DNA of 64,000 nt from positions 620,001-684,000 of the forward strand of contig NZ_JACOQL010000001.1 in assembly GCF_014490725.1 (NCBI RefSeq), given 5' to 3'. Of the stretch, positions 1 to 9,017 are shown in pieces. The translations under genes and the position numbers were made by a program. Below the pieces are notes generated by a model. It saw only the letters and a program-made list of their open reading frames with translations, was not told the origin of the DNA and did no database searches. Numbering within the stretch: position 1 is the first letter of the stretch; every line of letters starts with the position of its first letter. Source of the stretch: Paracoccus amoyensis. GTDB taxonomy: Bacteria > Pseudomonadota > Alphaproteobacteria > Rhodobacterales > Rhodobacteraceae.

Positions 1-345
1 CTCGTCACAGGGCACCATCAGCGAAATGATCAGCGCCCGGTCGGGATAGTCACGCTTGACCGATTTGATTTCGCGCAGGTTCACCTCTAGCGGACGGTCG
101 GTGATCAACTCGATATTGTTGATGCCCAGAACACGCCTGTCGGCACCATAGACCACGCCGTAGCGCGGCCCGTTGACGTTGACCACCGGCGGCCCTTCCG
201 AGCCGAGGGTTTTCCAGACGACACCACCCCAACCGGCCTGAAAGGCCCGGCGGACGTTATATTCCTTGTCCGTAGGCGGGGCCGAGGCCAGCCAGAACGG
301 ATTGGGCGATTTGATTCCGATAAAATTGCTGCGCAGATCAGCCAT
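1..345 (-). CDS. preA: NAD-dependent dihydropyrimidine dehydrogenase subunit PreA (partial, N-terminal 115 aa)
   Basis: This is the first 115 codons of PreA, the catalytic FMN subunit that reduces uracil and thymine with NADH together with PreT. The translation starts MADLRSNFIGIKSPNPFWLA and continues through WGGVVWKTLG, the start of the dihydroorotate-dehydrogenase-like TIM barrel. The rest, including the C-terminal ferredoxin part expected for the family, lies beyond the left edge. It follows preT on the same strand after 32 bases, so the two are probably co-transcribed, the usual arrangement. The ATG is preceded by an AAAGGAGCC-like ribosome binding site. Confidence 0.93.
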   Translation of the reverse strand, partial: MADLRSNFIGIKSPNPFWLASAPPTDKEYNVRRAFQAGWGGVVWKTLGSEGPPVVNVNGPRYGVVYGADRRVLGINNIELITDRPLEVNLREIKSVKRDYPDRALIISLMVPCDE

Positions 346-377
346 GTCAGGCTCCTTTCGCGAAGAACGGTTCGGCC

Positions 378-1733
378 TCAGCCGGGAATTTCAATCGGGC
401 GACCCGTCAATGTAGCGTCGATATCTTCGGCGGCGTCGCGGCCTTCGGCGACGGCGGTGACTGTCAGATCATCGCCCCCCGCCGCGCAGTCGCCCCCCGC
501 CCAGACACCATCCAGATTTGTGCGACCCGGGCCATTGACGGCAATCTTGCCGCCGTCCAGCGCCAGCCCGGTCGGCATCAGGTCCAGCGTCTGACCGATG
601 GCGCGGAAAAGCTGATCGGCTTTCAGCCGGAACCGCTGATTTGTCTCGACCAGATGGCCGTCGACTTCCTCGGTATAGGCGAACTCGACCTCGGCCACCG
701 CGCCATTCCCGTGCACGGCCAAGGGCGAGGCGTTGTGGATGATGCGCACGCCGGATGCGGTTGCATGATGCTGCTCATGCTCACTTGCACTCATCCGTTC
801 CTGGCCACGACGATAGACGATGGTGACGTTCTCGGCGCCCAGCAATTTGGATTGCACCGCTGCGTCAACGGCGGTCATGCCGCCACCAATCACCACAACA
901 TCGCGGCCAATCGGCAGGGTGGTCAGATCATCCGCCTGACGCAAATCCCGAATGAAACTGACCGCATCCAGCACATTGCCGCGCTCCTCGCCATCAGCGC
1001 GAAGCGCGTTCACGCCGCCCAGACCCATGCCAAGGAACACGGCGTCGTAATCATTGCGCAAATCCTCTAGCGTGATGTTGCTGCCCAGACGTTGGTCATA
1101 GCGTATTTCGATGCCGCCGATGCCCATCAACCAGTCGACTTCGGCCTGCGCAAAGCCATCAACGGTCTTGTAGCTGGCGATCCCGAATTCATTCAGCCCG
1201 CCGGCTTTAGCCCGTGCCTCGAAGATCACGACGTCATGGCCTTTGGCGGCCAGACGATGCGCGGCGGACAGACCGGCAGGACCTGCGCCGACGATGGCGA
1301 TGCGCTTGCCCGTGGGCTCTGCCCGCGAAAACGGATGCTCGGGCTGCGCCATGAGGCCATCGGTGGCATAGCGCTGCAATGCGCCAATCTCGACCGGCAT
1401 GCCCTCGGCATCCATGCGGACACAGGAACCTTCGCACAGGTTTTCGGTAGGGCAAACGCGGGCGCACATGCCGCCAAGGATATTTGAATGGAAGATGGTC
1501 ATCGCTGCGGCGTCGGGCGTGCCGGTCACGATCTGGCGAATGAACAGCGGAATGTCGATGCTGGTCGGGCAGGCCGTGATGCAGGGCGCGTCATGGCAGA
1601 AATAACAGCGATCAGCGGCTACATGTGCCTCATGCGCGTCCAGCGGGGGCGCGACATCGACGAAATTCACGACAAGTTCTTCGCGGGTCAAACGACCGGG
1701 CACAACACCGGGCGCAAGTCTGGCTTGGGACAT
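378..1733 (-). CDS. preT: NAD-dependent dihydropyrimidine dehydrogenase subunit PreT
   Basis: A 451-residue electron-transfer subunit that takes electrons from NADH and passes them to PreA, in the first step of reductive pyrimidine breakdown. The N-terminal part has two four-cysteine sets for [4Fe-4S] clusters (C43, C46, C51, C55 and C90, C94, C100, C104), as in the GltD/DPYD N-terminal family. An FAD-binding GAGPAG motif follows near residue 150, then an NAD-binding GGGMTAVDAA stretch near 270 and a GDCAAGG motif near the C-terminus. Length and domain order fit PreT. It heads the preT-preA operon; the enzymes for the next two steps, hydA and hyuC, lie 9-12 kb away on the same strand. Confidence 0.95.
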   Translation of the reverse strand: MSQARLAPGVVPGRLTREELVVNFVDVAPPLDAHEAHVAADRCYFCHDAPCITACPTSIDIPLFIRQIVTGTPDAAAMTIFHSNILGGMCARVCPTENLCEGSCVRMDAEGMPVEIGALQRYATDGLMAQPEHPFSRAEPTGKRIAIVGAGPAGLSAAHRLAAKGHDVVIFEARAKAGGLNEFGIASYKTVDGFAQAEVDWLMGIGGIEIRYDQRLGSNITLEDLRNDYDAVFLGMGLGGVNALRADGEERGNVLDAVSFIRDLRQADDLTTLPIGRDVVVIGGGMTAVDAAVQSKLLGAENVTIVYRRGQERMSASEHEQHHATASGVRIIHNASPLAVHGNGAVAEVEFAYTEEVDGHLVETNQRFRLKADQLFRAIGQTLDLMPTGLALDGGKIAVNGPGRTNLDGVWAGGDCAAGGDDLTVTAVAEGRDAAEDIDATLTGRPIEIPG

Positions 1734-1788
1734 ATTCCTGTCTCCTGGCTCACCTGTTGGTAATATTCAGGCTGACACAGGTTCTTTT

Positions 1789-1806
1789 TTTTATCAAATG
1801 GTAAAA
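1789..1806. promoter_or_regulatory. imperfect 18-base palindrome upstream of preT
   Basis: TTTTATCAAATGGTAAAA pairs 14 of 18 positions with its own reverse complement. It lies about 55 bases upstream of the preT start, in the 101-base gap before the histidine kinase gene. It may be an operator for preTA, but it does not match the TTGACC-N4-GGTCAA palindrome found upstream of rutR. The regulator is unknown. Confidence 0.3.
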
Positions 1807-1834
1807 TTAAGCGCGTGCCGGATTTGCGTCTTTT

Positions 1835-3132
1835 TCAGGCTGGAAGGGTGATTTTCGCGGCAAGGCCGCCGATTTCCGCACGCTCCAACCGCAACTCGCC
1901 GCCATGCAGCGCTGCCAGATCGGCCACGATGGCAAGCCCCAGTCCCGAACCCGAGGCGCCGTGCTCATCCAGCCTTCCCCCCCGGATCAACGCACGTGGC
2001 GCATCCGTTTCCGTCATGCCGGGGCCATCATCCTCGATGCTGATATGCAGCGCATCGGTGGTTTGCGTCACCACGATACGCAGGTTTTCGCGTCCCCATT
2101 TCACCGCATTTTCGGACAGGTTTCCGATCATTTCTTCCAGATCCTGACGCTCGCCCATGAAGAACGCATCGACGGGGCATTCAATCTCGGCCTGCATACC
2201 CTTGTCCTGCATCGGCCATCGCAGGACCAGCAGGATGTCGTCGATGACCGGCCGCACCATCGTCCGCTGCCCCAGAAGACGCGGACCGGCCGTCCGTGCA
2301 CGTCGCAGATGCCAGCCGATCAGCCGGTCCATGCGGGTTATCAGAGCCTGTCCATGATGATCGGGCGAAAGCTCATTCGCCAGTGCCGCCAGGGGCGTTT
2401 TCAGCGAATGGGCCAGATTGCCAGATGCTGCCGAGAGCGTGCCAGCAACGCGGCATTCTGATCCAGACTTGCGTTAATCTCGGCCGTCAGAGGTTGTAGT
2501 TCCGTGACATCGGGCATCGACAGGCGTTCAGCCTTGCCCGCCCGCACCAGCGACAAATCCTTGCGCAGCCGGTCCAGACTTTGCAGGCCGCCCATGACCT
2601 GCACAACACTGGCAATCGCCAGGCCGATCCCCAGAACCGCCAGCGCAATCGCCAGCGGGCGGCTTATCGTGGCCAGGCTGGCGTCAATCTGTTCCTGCGG
2701 AGCGGTGACGGTGATGGCGATTTCGGCATCGCTATAGGGAATGGTGACTTCACGGCGCGTCACGCGCAGCGCCGCGCCATCCGCCCCGACCCCTTGGCCG
2801 CCAAGGTAATCGCCCGCTGGGCCTTCCAACTTGCCGTCAAGCAGTGAATCCGATCGTGCGACGACAAGGCCGTTCGCGGCGACCTGCCAATACCAACCGG
2901 TGAGAGGCAGGGCAAAGCGGGGGTCGACCGGGCGGTCATCCAACTCGATCCGGTTATCATCAACGTCAAGACCCGCGATGATGCCGTCCGCGATTGCCCC
3001 GGCCTCGGCATCAAAGCGGTCAGTGACAAAATCGTTCAGCAGGGACGAGATGAACAGAAACGCGGCCAGCAACGCGGCGGTGATCCAGACCGCCGCCAGC
3101 AACAATAACCGCCCGCGAATGGATCGAATCAT
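1835..3132 (-). pseudogene. OmpR-type sensor histidine kinase, split by a frameshift
   Basis: Two reading frames together encode one membrane sensor kinase of about 432 residues. The first part (3132 to about 2431) has an N-terminal membrane helix, a periplasmic sensor region and a second helix near residue 155. The second part (2428 to 1835) begins ASGNLAHSLKTPLAALANEL, which is the H-box with the phosphorylated histidine, followed by the N-box LSENAVKWG, EDDGPGM and GLGLAIVADLAALHGGEL. The frame changes near 2429-2433, where one base appears to be missing; without a correction translation ends after QHLAIWPIR. The start overlaps the response regulator stop by four bases. It may be a genuine recent mutation or a sequencing error; both halves are otherwise intact. 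Confidence 0.85.
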
Positions 3133-3791
3133 TGGCCGTCCTGCAGCAGGTAACCTTCTCCCCGCCGAGTTTCGATAACACCCTCACCGACCTTTTTGCG
3201 CAGACGACCGATAACGACCTCGATGGATTTGAAATCGCGGTCGGTGTCGGCTTCGTAAAGATGCTCGGACAATTCGATCCGGCCGATCACGCGGTTCTTG
3301 TGGTGGATCAGATAGCTGAGGATACGGTTTTCAAAGGCCGTCAGTTTCAGCGCGACGCCGTTCAGCGTGATGACGCTAAGCTGGCTGTCCAGCTTGAGTG
3401 GTCCGGCCTGAATGACGGATTGCGCATGTCCGGCGGCGCGACGGATCAATGTCTGACAGCGCAGCACGACCTCGTCCAGACGAAAAGGTTTGACGGCATA
3501 ATCATCCGCACCCGCGCGAAAACCCGCGACTTTGTCGGTCCAATCGCCGCGTGCCGTCAGGATCAACACCGGCATGGTCACGCCGTGATCGCGCCATGCT
3601 GTCAGGACTTCAATCCCTGACATGCCGGGCAGGCCCAGATCAAGGATGGCCACATCATAAGTTTCGGTAGAGCCCAGAAATTCGCCTTCGTCGCCATTGG
3701 CCGCACAATCGGTGACAAAGCCCGCATCCTGCATCGCCGTGGCCAACTGCCCCGACAACATGGGGTCATCTTCGATGATTAAAGCTCGCAT
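3129..3791 (-). CDS. OmpR/PhoP-family response regulator
   Basis: A 220-residue DNA-binding response regulator. The receiver domain (about 1-115) has the acidic pair E7-D8-D9, the phosphoryl acceptor D51 in VAILDLGLPG and the conserved lysine in DDYAVKPF. A winged-helix domain (about 125-218) follows, with the RRGEGYLL end typical of OmpR-type regulators. It is translationally coupled to the histidine kinase by a four-base overlap. Two PepSY-type periplasmic protein genes lie immediately upstream, one on the same strand and one divergent. PepSY proteins next to PhoPQ/QseBC-like systems are common, so the pair probably senses an envelope condition such as metal ions or acid. The signal is not known. 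Confidence 0.9.
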   Translation of the reverse strand: MRALIIEDDPMLSGQLATAMQDAGFVTDCAANGDEGEFLGSTETYDVAILDLGLPGMSGIEVLTAWRDHGVTMPVLILTARGDWTDKVAGFRAGADDYAVKPFRLDEVVLRCQTLIRRAAGHAQSVIQAGPLKLDSQLSVITLNGVALKLTAFENRILSYLIHHKNRVIGRIELSEHLYEADTDRDFKSIEVVIGRLRKKVGEGVIETRRGEGYLLQDGQ

Positions 3792-3838
3792 CGTGTTTTC
3801 CTTGATGACTCTTGCTGCGATTACTCGTTAAAAACCGT

Positions 3839-4174
3839 TCACTTCCGTCGCGCTTGCAATTGACCACGCCCGGCCACATCCAGAAACTTTCCGTCACGTG
3901 CATCAATCCGAATATTCAGCAAATTTCGCTGCGTGGTGACAAGGCGGAATTCATAGATCAGCGACGCGCCCATGGCACGTTCCTGTGCGGTGGGCGGTTG
4001 GATCTGCGCGGCAACCATGCGTCCAGAATACCGCTGAGCTACCAATGCGGCCATTTCGTGAAAGGGCTGTGGGCGAAATTGTTCGATGTCTTGCGTCGTA
4101 AGTGCCGTATCCTGCGCCGCCGCTGGCAGAACCAGCGTCATCAGGATCAGAAAGGGATAAAGGTATCGGCGCAT
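3839..4174 (-). CDS. small periplasmic PepSY-type protein
   Basis: A 111-residue secreted protein. Residues 1-20 are a signal peptide ending PAAAQD. The mature part carries the pattern YEFRLVTTQRNLLNIRIDA and ends DGKFLDVAGRGQLQARRK, which resembles the C-terminal half of a PepSY domain. It lies 47 bases upstream of the response regulator gene on the same strand, so it is probably in the same operon. Proteins of this kind are thought to act as accessory inhibitors or modulators at the outer face of the inner membrane; no catalytic residues are visible. The function is inferred from context. Confidence 0.75.
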   Translation of the reverse strand: MRRYLYPFLILMTLVLPAAAQDTALTTQDIEQFRPQPFHEMAALVAQRYSGRMVAAQIQPPTAQERAMGASLIYEFRLVTTQRNLLNIRIDARDGKFLDVAGRGQLQARRK

Positions 4175-4308
4175 GGACCTGCACTATATTCTTGAACCCC
4201 AACGGAAACCAAACAGCCCATTGGCGTTTCATTCGGTATCCGACAGCTAGAAACGATTCGTCCGGTTGCGGCAAGACTGCAACCCGTATCGAAGAAAGGT
4301 AGTCAAAG

Positions 4309-5364
4309 ATGACCACAGGCAAGTTTATCACATCGGGCGCCATTCTGGCACTGATCGCAGGGCTTGGCGGCGCGGTAAGCGCCCAGACTGAACCGACAGC
4401 GGGACAGACATTGCCGGCGCCGCTGGCTGCGCTGAATCTGACCGATCTGCAGATCGACACCAAGCGTGACGGCATTCGCAAGATCGAAGGTATGACCGCA
4501 GAGGGCGTTAAGATCGAAGCCCAGCTCGACATGGCTGGTAACGTGATCGAACTTGAAGCGGACGACGGTGTATTGCCACAATCGCTGATCGACGCCTATT
4601 TGCCGCAGGCCGCGCGTGATCACGCGTTCATGGGGTCATTCGCTCAGATCGAAGAGATCAATATTCTCCCCGATCTGATCGTCGTCAGTGGAAATCAGGA
4701 AAACGGTGACGATATCGAAGCCGCATTCGATAAAGAAAACAAGTTGGTGAAGGCAGAGTTTGACGACGCGGCGCTGCCTGCTTCGGTGATCGAGGAGATG
4801 GTGCCGCAATCGGTGCGTGAAGGCGACATTTTTGCCCAGTTCGCAATCGTAGAGGAAGTCGGCCAGAGGCGTGACATCCTGATTGTCAAAGGCGATGATG
4901 CCGATGGCAAGGGCATGGGCGCGGCCTTTGATCAGGACGGGCGTGTGCTGCGTTTCGGGCGTGAAGGCGACCGGCCGCGTGGTCCGCGCTTTGGTGATGA
5001 CGGCCCGCGCGGAGACGACCGTGGTGGCTGGGGGCGTCATGGCCCAGGTGACCACGGTCCTGACGGGCATCGCGGTGACAAGCACGGTCGGAATGGGCAT
5101 GGTCCTCGCGGTGATGACCAACGTGGCGACGGTTCTCGGGACGATGGCCCTCGCGACAATGACGAAGCCCGGATGGTGCCCGCCCAGCCCAGCTTTGATG
5201 CGGTTGCGGTAAACAAGACCTTGACCGAGGCTGGCTACAGCAATTTCGGTTTCCTGCGCCCGCAAGGCAATTCGGTTGTGATCGAAGCCACCAATCCGCA
5301 GGGCGAAAATGTCCTGCTGGAATTGGGCGCTGATGGAGACGTCGTGCGCGAAACCGCCCGCTAA
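4309..5364 (+). CDS. periplasmic PepSY-like protein with a Gly/Asp/Arg/His-rich linker
   Basis: A 351-residue secreted protein divergent from the two-component system. A signal peptide (1-25, ending AVSAQ) is followed by three weak repeats of a PepSY-like fold (about 40-225), with recurring I-E-V and DGxV patterns. Residues about 225-290 are a low-complexity segment with repeated GDDGPRGDD, GRHGPGDHGPDGH and GDKHGRNGH units, rich in His and Asp and potentially metal-binding. A final PepSY-like repeat (about 295-351) contains TLTEAGYSNF and the ending LELGADGDVVRE. The ATG follows an AGAAAGG ribosome site. Its position suggests that the neighbouring regulator controls it. The exact role is unknown. 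Confidence 0.75.
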   Translation: MTTGKFITSGAILALIAGLGGAVSAQTEPTAGQTLPAPLAALNLTDLQIDTKRDGIRKIEGMTAEGVKIEAQLDMAGNVIELEADDGVLPQSLIDAYLPQAARDHAFMGSFAQIEEINILPDLIVVSGNQENGDDIEAAFDKENKLVKAEFDDAALPASVIEEMVPQSVREGDIFAQFAIVEEVGQRRDILIVKGDDADGKGMGAAFDQDGRVLRFGREGDRPRGPRFGDDGPRGDDRGGWGRHGPGDHGPDGHRGDKHGRNGHGPRGDDQRGDGSRDDGPRDNDEARMVPAQPSFDAVAVNKTLTEAGYSNFGFLRPQGNSVVIEATNPQGENVLLELGADGDVVRETAR

Positions 5365-5383
5365 GGCCCAACAGTTTCGCGAA

Positions 5384-5413
5384 ATAAAAGGGGTAGGTGA
5401 CTGCCCCTTTTAT
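5384..5413. terminator. bidirectional terminator
   Basis: A perfect ten-base inverted repeat, ATAAAAGGGG and CCCCTTTTAT with a ten-base loop, sits between the convergent PepSY-like gene and the YitT gene. The T and A runs in the arms allow it to work on both strands. Confidence 0.8.
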
Positions 5414-5418
5414 CATGT

Positions 5419-6030
5419 CTATGCGATATAGCGATCTTTGCGGTGGTTGATCGTTATGGTCATGTTCAGCACGACCGCGCCAAGAAAGCTCCACGCGACG
5501 GTGGTCGGATCGCGCAAGGTCAGCGCAATCAAAAACAGCACTGCGTCAAAAATCAGCTGGACCCAACCGGCTTTGAAGCCGGTGGCATCCTGAATATAAA
5601 GCCCCACGATCCCGATACCGCCCAATGACGATCCGTGCCGGAACAGGGCCAGCAACCCGGCCCCGCACAGGCAGCCGATCAGCACCGCAGCGACTGCCGG
5701 ATGCACCGCGCCGAATTGCAGATAGGACGGCAAGATCAGTGTCATCGCTGACAGCATCGCCACGGCGACAAAGCTTTTCGCAACGAAACGCGGGCCAAAA
5801 CGCTTCCAGCCCAGCCAGTAGAACGGGATATTGATGATGAAGAATACAAGACCAAAGGACCAGCCCGTCGCATAGCTGATCAGCAGCGCAAGCCCAGCGG
5901 TCTGACCGGTGACAAAGCCCATATGGGTCAGCAACAAAACTCCGACGCTGGACATGAAACTGCCAAAGGCAATGCCCTGAATGTCGTCGATAAAGCCGTG
6001 CTTTTGGTAGGGTGTTTCAGTTGTTTGCAT
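5419..6030 (-). CDS. YitT family membrane protein
   Basis: A 203-residue integral membrane protein of the YitT/DUF161 family. Five to six hydrophobic segments cover most of the protein, beginning near GIAFGSFMSSVGVLLL. The family-typical stretch GSSLGGIGIVGLYIQDATG lies near residue 135. It is the short form without the C-terminal cytoplasmic DUF2179 domain found in Bacillus YitT. Members are predicted transporters with no agreed substrate. The gene stands alone, convergent with the PepSY-like gene and separated from the ABC-transporter operon by about 75 bases. Confidence 0.85.
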   Translation of the reverse strand: MQTTETPYQKHGFIDDIQGIAFGSFMSSVGVLLLTHMGFVTGQTAGLALLISYATGWSFGLVFFIINIPFYWLGWKRFGPRFVAKSFVAVAMLSAMTLILPSYLQFGAVHPAVAAVLIGCLCGAGLLALFRHGSSLGGIGIVGLYIQDATGFKAGWVQLIFDAVLFLIALTLRDPTTVAWSFLGAVVLNMTITINHRKDRYIA

Positions 6031-6104
6031 GCGCCGCTGATGCCGTAACCATACCGCGCAGGCAAGAGGGAAAGGCCAACTGGCGGCCTTTCCCGAAGGT
6101 GCGA

Positions 6105-7088
6105 TTAGTCAAATGCACGATCTGTGATGATGTGATTGAATGCCCCTTCTGGCGCGGCCGAGATGACGGGGTCGGACCCCCCCGACAGCAGCGTATCAAC
6201 GGTGCGCTGATAATCGGCCTCATCCAGAACACCGGTGCTGCCCTCGGTCAGTTTGGCGACTTCCTGCGCCATGCGAACCTGATGCTCCAGTGTCTGTGCG
6301 CCTGTCTCGTCATTTTCCAGAACGATCTCGGCGGCTTCTTCGGGGTGTTCGGCGGCATAGGCCCAGCCCTTCATACTGGCCCGCACGAATTGAACCAGAC
6401 TTGTGACCTTTTCAGGATCGTCCAGTGTGCTTTCCAAAACATACAGCCCATCTTCCAGCGTCGCGACGCCCTGATCTTCGTATTTGAAGGTGACAAGATC
6501 ATCGGGTGTCAGGCCGGCATCCAGAACCTGCCCATATTCGTTATAGGTCATCGTGCTGATGCAGGCCGCCTGCTTTTGCAGCAGCGGATCGACGTTGAAG
6601 CCTTGTTTCAGGACCGTCACCCCATCGGTGCCACCCTCGGTTGACAGACCAAGATGGTTCATCCAGCTGAGGAACGGATATTCGTTCCCCGAAAACCAGA
6701 CGCCCAGGGTCTTGCCGGCGAAATCGGTCTTGGGGTCGGTAATGCCGCTTTCCTTCAGGCAGGTCAGCATCATCCCGGACCGTTTGAAGGGCTGCGCGAT
6801 ATTGACCAATGGCAGGCCCTTTTCACGCGCGGCCAGCGCGGCGGGCATCCATTCAACGATCACATCTGCGCCGCCTCCGGCCAGAACCTGCGTGGGCGCG
6901 ATGTCGGGGCCGCCGGGGAGGATGGTCACATCCAGCCCTTCTTCTTCATAAAAACCCTTGTCCAGCGCGACATAATAGCCCGCGAACTGGGCCTGTGTGA
7001 CCCACTTCAACTGCAAGGTCAGCTCTTGCGCCCAACCGGCGCTGCCACACAGGGCGGCGATCGCGACCCCCATCATCAGTCTTTTCAT
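6105..7088 (-). CDS. ABC transporter substrate-binding protein, NMT1/THI5-like
   Basis: A 327-residue periplasmic binding protein. The chosen ATG gives a signal peptide (MKRLMMGVAIAALCGSAGWA) and has a good AGGAG site eight bases upstream; an in-frame ATG 24 bases earlier would add eight hydrophilic residues. The mature start LTLQLKWVTQAQFAGYYVAL is typical of the NMT1/SsuA family, whose members bind pyrimidines, thiamine precursors or sulfonates. It is the last gene of a run hyuC-hydA-ATPase-permease-permease-binding protein on one strand, so the likely ligand is uracil, thymine, a dihydropyrimidine or a hydantoin. The ligand is inferred from context only. Confidence 0.88.
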   Translation of the reverse strand: MKRLMMGVAIAALCGSAGWAQELTLQLKWVTQAQFAGYYVALDKGFYEEEGLDVTILPGGPDIAPTQVLAGGGADVIVEWMPAALAAREKGLPLVNIAQPFKRSGMMLTCLKESGITDPKTDFAGKTLGVWFSGNEYPFLSWMNHLGLSTEGGTDGVTVLKQGFNVDPLLQKQAACISTMTYNEYGQVLDAGLTPDDLVTFKYEDQGVATLEDGLYVLESTLDDPEKVTSLVQFVRASMKGWAYAAEHPEEAAEIVLENDETGAQTLEHQVRMAQEVAKLTEGSTGVLDEADYQRTVDTLLSGGSDPVISAAPEGAFNHIITDRAFD

Positions 7089-7119
7089 TTTACCCTCTCC
7101 TGTTGGGCGCAAGGCCCTG

Positions 7120-7953
7120 TTAAGTGCGCTGCGACGGGTGCCAGAACGTCACCTTCTTTTCGATCAGCGCAACAATTCCATAGAATAGTGATCCCGCGAT
7201 GGCGGCTGCCAGAATTTCCGCCCAGACCAGCGGCAAATCCAGCCGCCCCACGGCGGTCGAGATGCGAAAGCCCATGCCCCTTGTCGGGCTGCCGAAAAAC
7301 TCGGCAACGATGGCGCCGATCAAGGCAAGCGTGGTGGTGATTTTCAGGCCGTTGAACAGAAACGGCATCGCAGCGGGCATCCGCAATTTCCACAGCGATT
7401 GCCAATAGGGCGCGGCCCAGGTCGCCATAAGATCGCGCTGCATCGCCTCTGTCGCAGCCAGTCCTGCGACCATGTTCACAAGGATCGGAAAGAACACCAT
7501 CACCACAACGACAGCAGCCTTTGACTGCCAGTCAAACCCGAACCACATCACCAGAATTGGCGCGATGCCAACGATGGGCAGGGCGGCGACGAAGTTGCCA
7601 ATGGGCAGCAATCCGCGCCGCAGGAACGTGCTGCGGTCGATGGCAATTGCGGTCACAATCGCGGCCAGTGCGCCAATGATCCAGCCGGTCAATGCACCCT
7701 TGATGATGGTTTGCACAAAATCGGTCCACAGAACCGGCAGGTTCGCCATGAAGCTGGCCCCGATCTGACTGGGCGCGGGCAGAATGACCGATGGCACCGA
7801 ATAGATCCGCACGATCATTTCCCACAGCAGCAGGATGGTGGTGCCAAAGACAATTGGAACCAGCGTGCGTGTCAGCCGTGTGTCGAAACGCGACAGCCAG
7901 CTATTCACCCCCCAGGCCCCAAGCCAGACAATCAGGATCGGCAATGCGGTCAT
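7120..7953 (-). CDS. ABC transporter permease, pyrimidine/hydantoin-type
   Basis: A 277-residue inner-membrane permease of the BPD (SsuC/ThiX-like) family with about six membrane segments. The family signature that contacts the ATPase is visible as EAMQRDLMATWAAPYWQSLW followed by KLRMPAAMPFLFNGLK near residues 175-205. It overlaps the upstream permease gene by four bases (7950-7953), so translation is coupled. The two unequal permeases probably form a heterodimer with the ATPase encoded at 9018-9824. The binding protein gene follows after 31 bases. Confidence 0.9.
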   Translation of the reverse strand: MTALPILIVWLGAWGVNSWLSRFDTRLTRTLVPIVFGTTILLLWEMIVRIYSVPSVILPAPSQIGASFMANLPVLWTDFVQTIIKGALTGWIIGALAAIVTAIAIDRSTFLRRGLLPIGNFVAALPIVGIAPILVMWFGFDWQSKAAVVVVMVFFPILVNMVAGLAATEAMQRDLMATWAAPYWQSLWKLRMPAAMPFLFNGLKITTTLALIGAIVAEFFGSPTRGMGFRISTAVGRLDLPLVWAEILAAAIAGSLFYGIVALIEKKVTFWHPSQRT

Positions 7954-8813
7954 CGCGCCAACCCCATCCGGTGCAAGGTCAGTTTTTCAACCACGCCAAT
8001 CAGCATCACCAGCAGCGCGGCAAGGATCGCGGCCGCAAACAGCGCCGACCAGATCTGCACCGTCTGTCCGTAATAGCTGCCCGACAGCAGCCGCGCGCCA
8101 AGGCCCGCCGTCGCACCAGCGGGCAATTCCCCCACAATCGTGCCCACCAGCGACGCCGCGACCGCAACCTTCAGGCTGGCGAACAGATAGGGCAGGGACG
8201 ACGGCAGACGCAACCGCCAGAATACCTGCGCAGCCGACGCATTCCACGATTGCATCAGATCAAGCTGCATCCGATCAGGGGTGCGCAGCCCCTTGACCAT
8301 GCCGACCAGCACTGGAAAGAACGAAAGCCACGCTGCGATGATCGCCTTGGGCAACAGCCCGGTGACGCCCGCGCTGGCAAAGACCACAATCACCATCGGC
8401 GCGATGGCCAGAATAGGAATGCTTTGACTGGCGACTGCCCAGGGCATGACCGACTGATCCATGGTGCGGCTGTGAACAATGCCAACGGCCAGCGTGATCC
8501 CTGCAAGTGTGCCGATCGCAAAGCCCGCCATGGTTGCCGACAGCGTGATCCAGCCATGCCAGACCAAGCTGCGCTTTGACGTGAATTTCTGCCCGAACAA
8601 CCCATCCCAAAGGCCCATCGCGACCTGATGCGGTGCTGGCAGCACCGGACGTTCCTGCGTCAGAGTTTGCCGGATCAGCTCATCCGTTGTCAGGGTCGTA
8701 TCTGCCCGCGCGGCCTGATCCTGTGCCCACTGCGCATTCATCCAGACCGCGGCGCCATACCAGACGACAATAATCGCCAGAAGAACGGTCAGAACGGGCA
8801 GGGCGCGTGTCAT
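7950..8813 (-). CDS. ABC transporter permease, pyrimidine/hydantoin-type
   Basis: A 287-residue permease of the same family as its downstream neighbour. I chose the ATG giving MTRALPVLTVLLAIIVVWYG, because this places a membrane helix at the N-terminus; the open frame runs 44 codons further upstream without family likeness. A long periplasmic loop (about 24-80) is followed by the permease core, with the coupling motif DLMQSWNASAAQVFWRLRLP near 190-210. A gap of 204 bases separates it from the ATPase gene, larger than the other spacings in this operon; I see no gene or clear hairpin in that gap. Confidence 0.88.
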   Translation of the reverse strand: MTRALPVLTVLLAIIVVWYGAAVWMNAQWAQDQAARADTTLTTDELIRQTLTQERPVLPAPHQVAMGLWDGLFGQKFTSKRSLVWHGWITLSATMAGFAIGTLAGITLAVGIVHSRTMDQSVMPWAVASQSIPILAIAPMVIVVFASAGVTGLLPKAIIAAWLSFFPVLVGMVKGLRTPDRMQLDLMQSWNASAAQVFWRLRLPSSLPYLFASLKVAVAASLVGTIVGELPAGATAGLGARLLSGSYYGQTVQIWSALFAAAILAALLVMLIGVVEKLTLHRMGLAR

Positions 8814-9017
8814 GGCCGTCCCCGCCTTGAACGAACGACAGACAGATCCACGAACAACGTCGTCATCGCGGTCCCTGCAGAAAATCCCGGTTTGGTATCG
8901 CGCCGGATGGTGTCTGCGGCACAGACGGCACATCCTTTCCACCACGCGGACAGAATGTGCAGGCTGACCATTCCGGAAGGGTGCAGTTGCGTGCGCCGGC
9001 GTAACAGGACCGCGTGG

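Noticed and set aside
4988..5160. CRISPR-like or tandem DNA repeat within the PepSY-like gene
   Set aside because: The repetition is in-frame low-complexity coding sequence of Gly, Asp, Arg and His codons, not regular repeat-spacer units.
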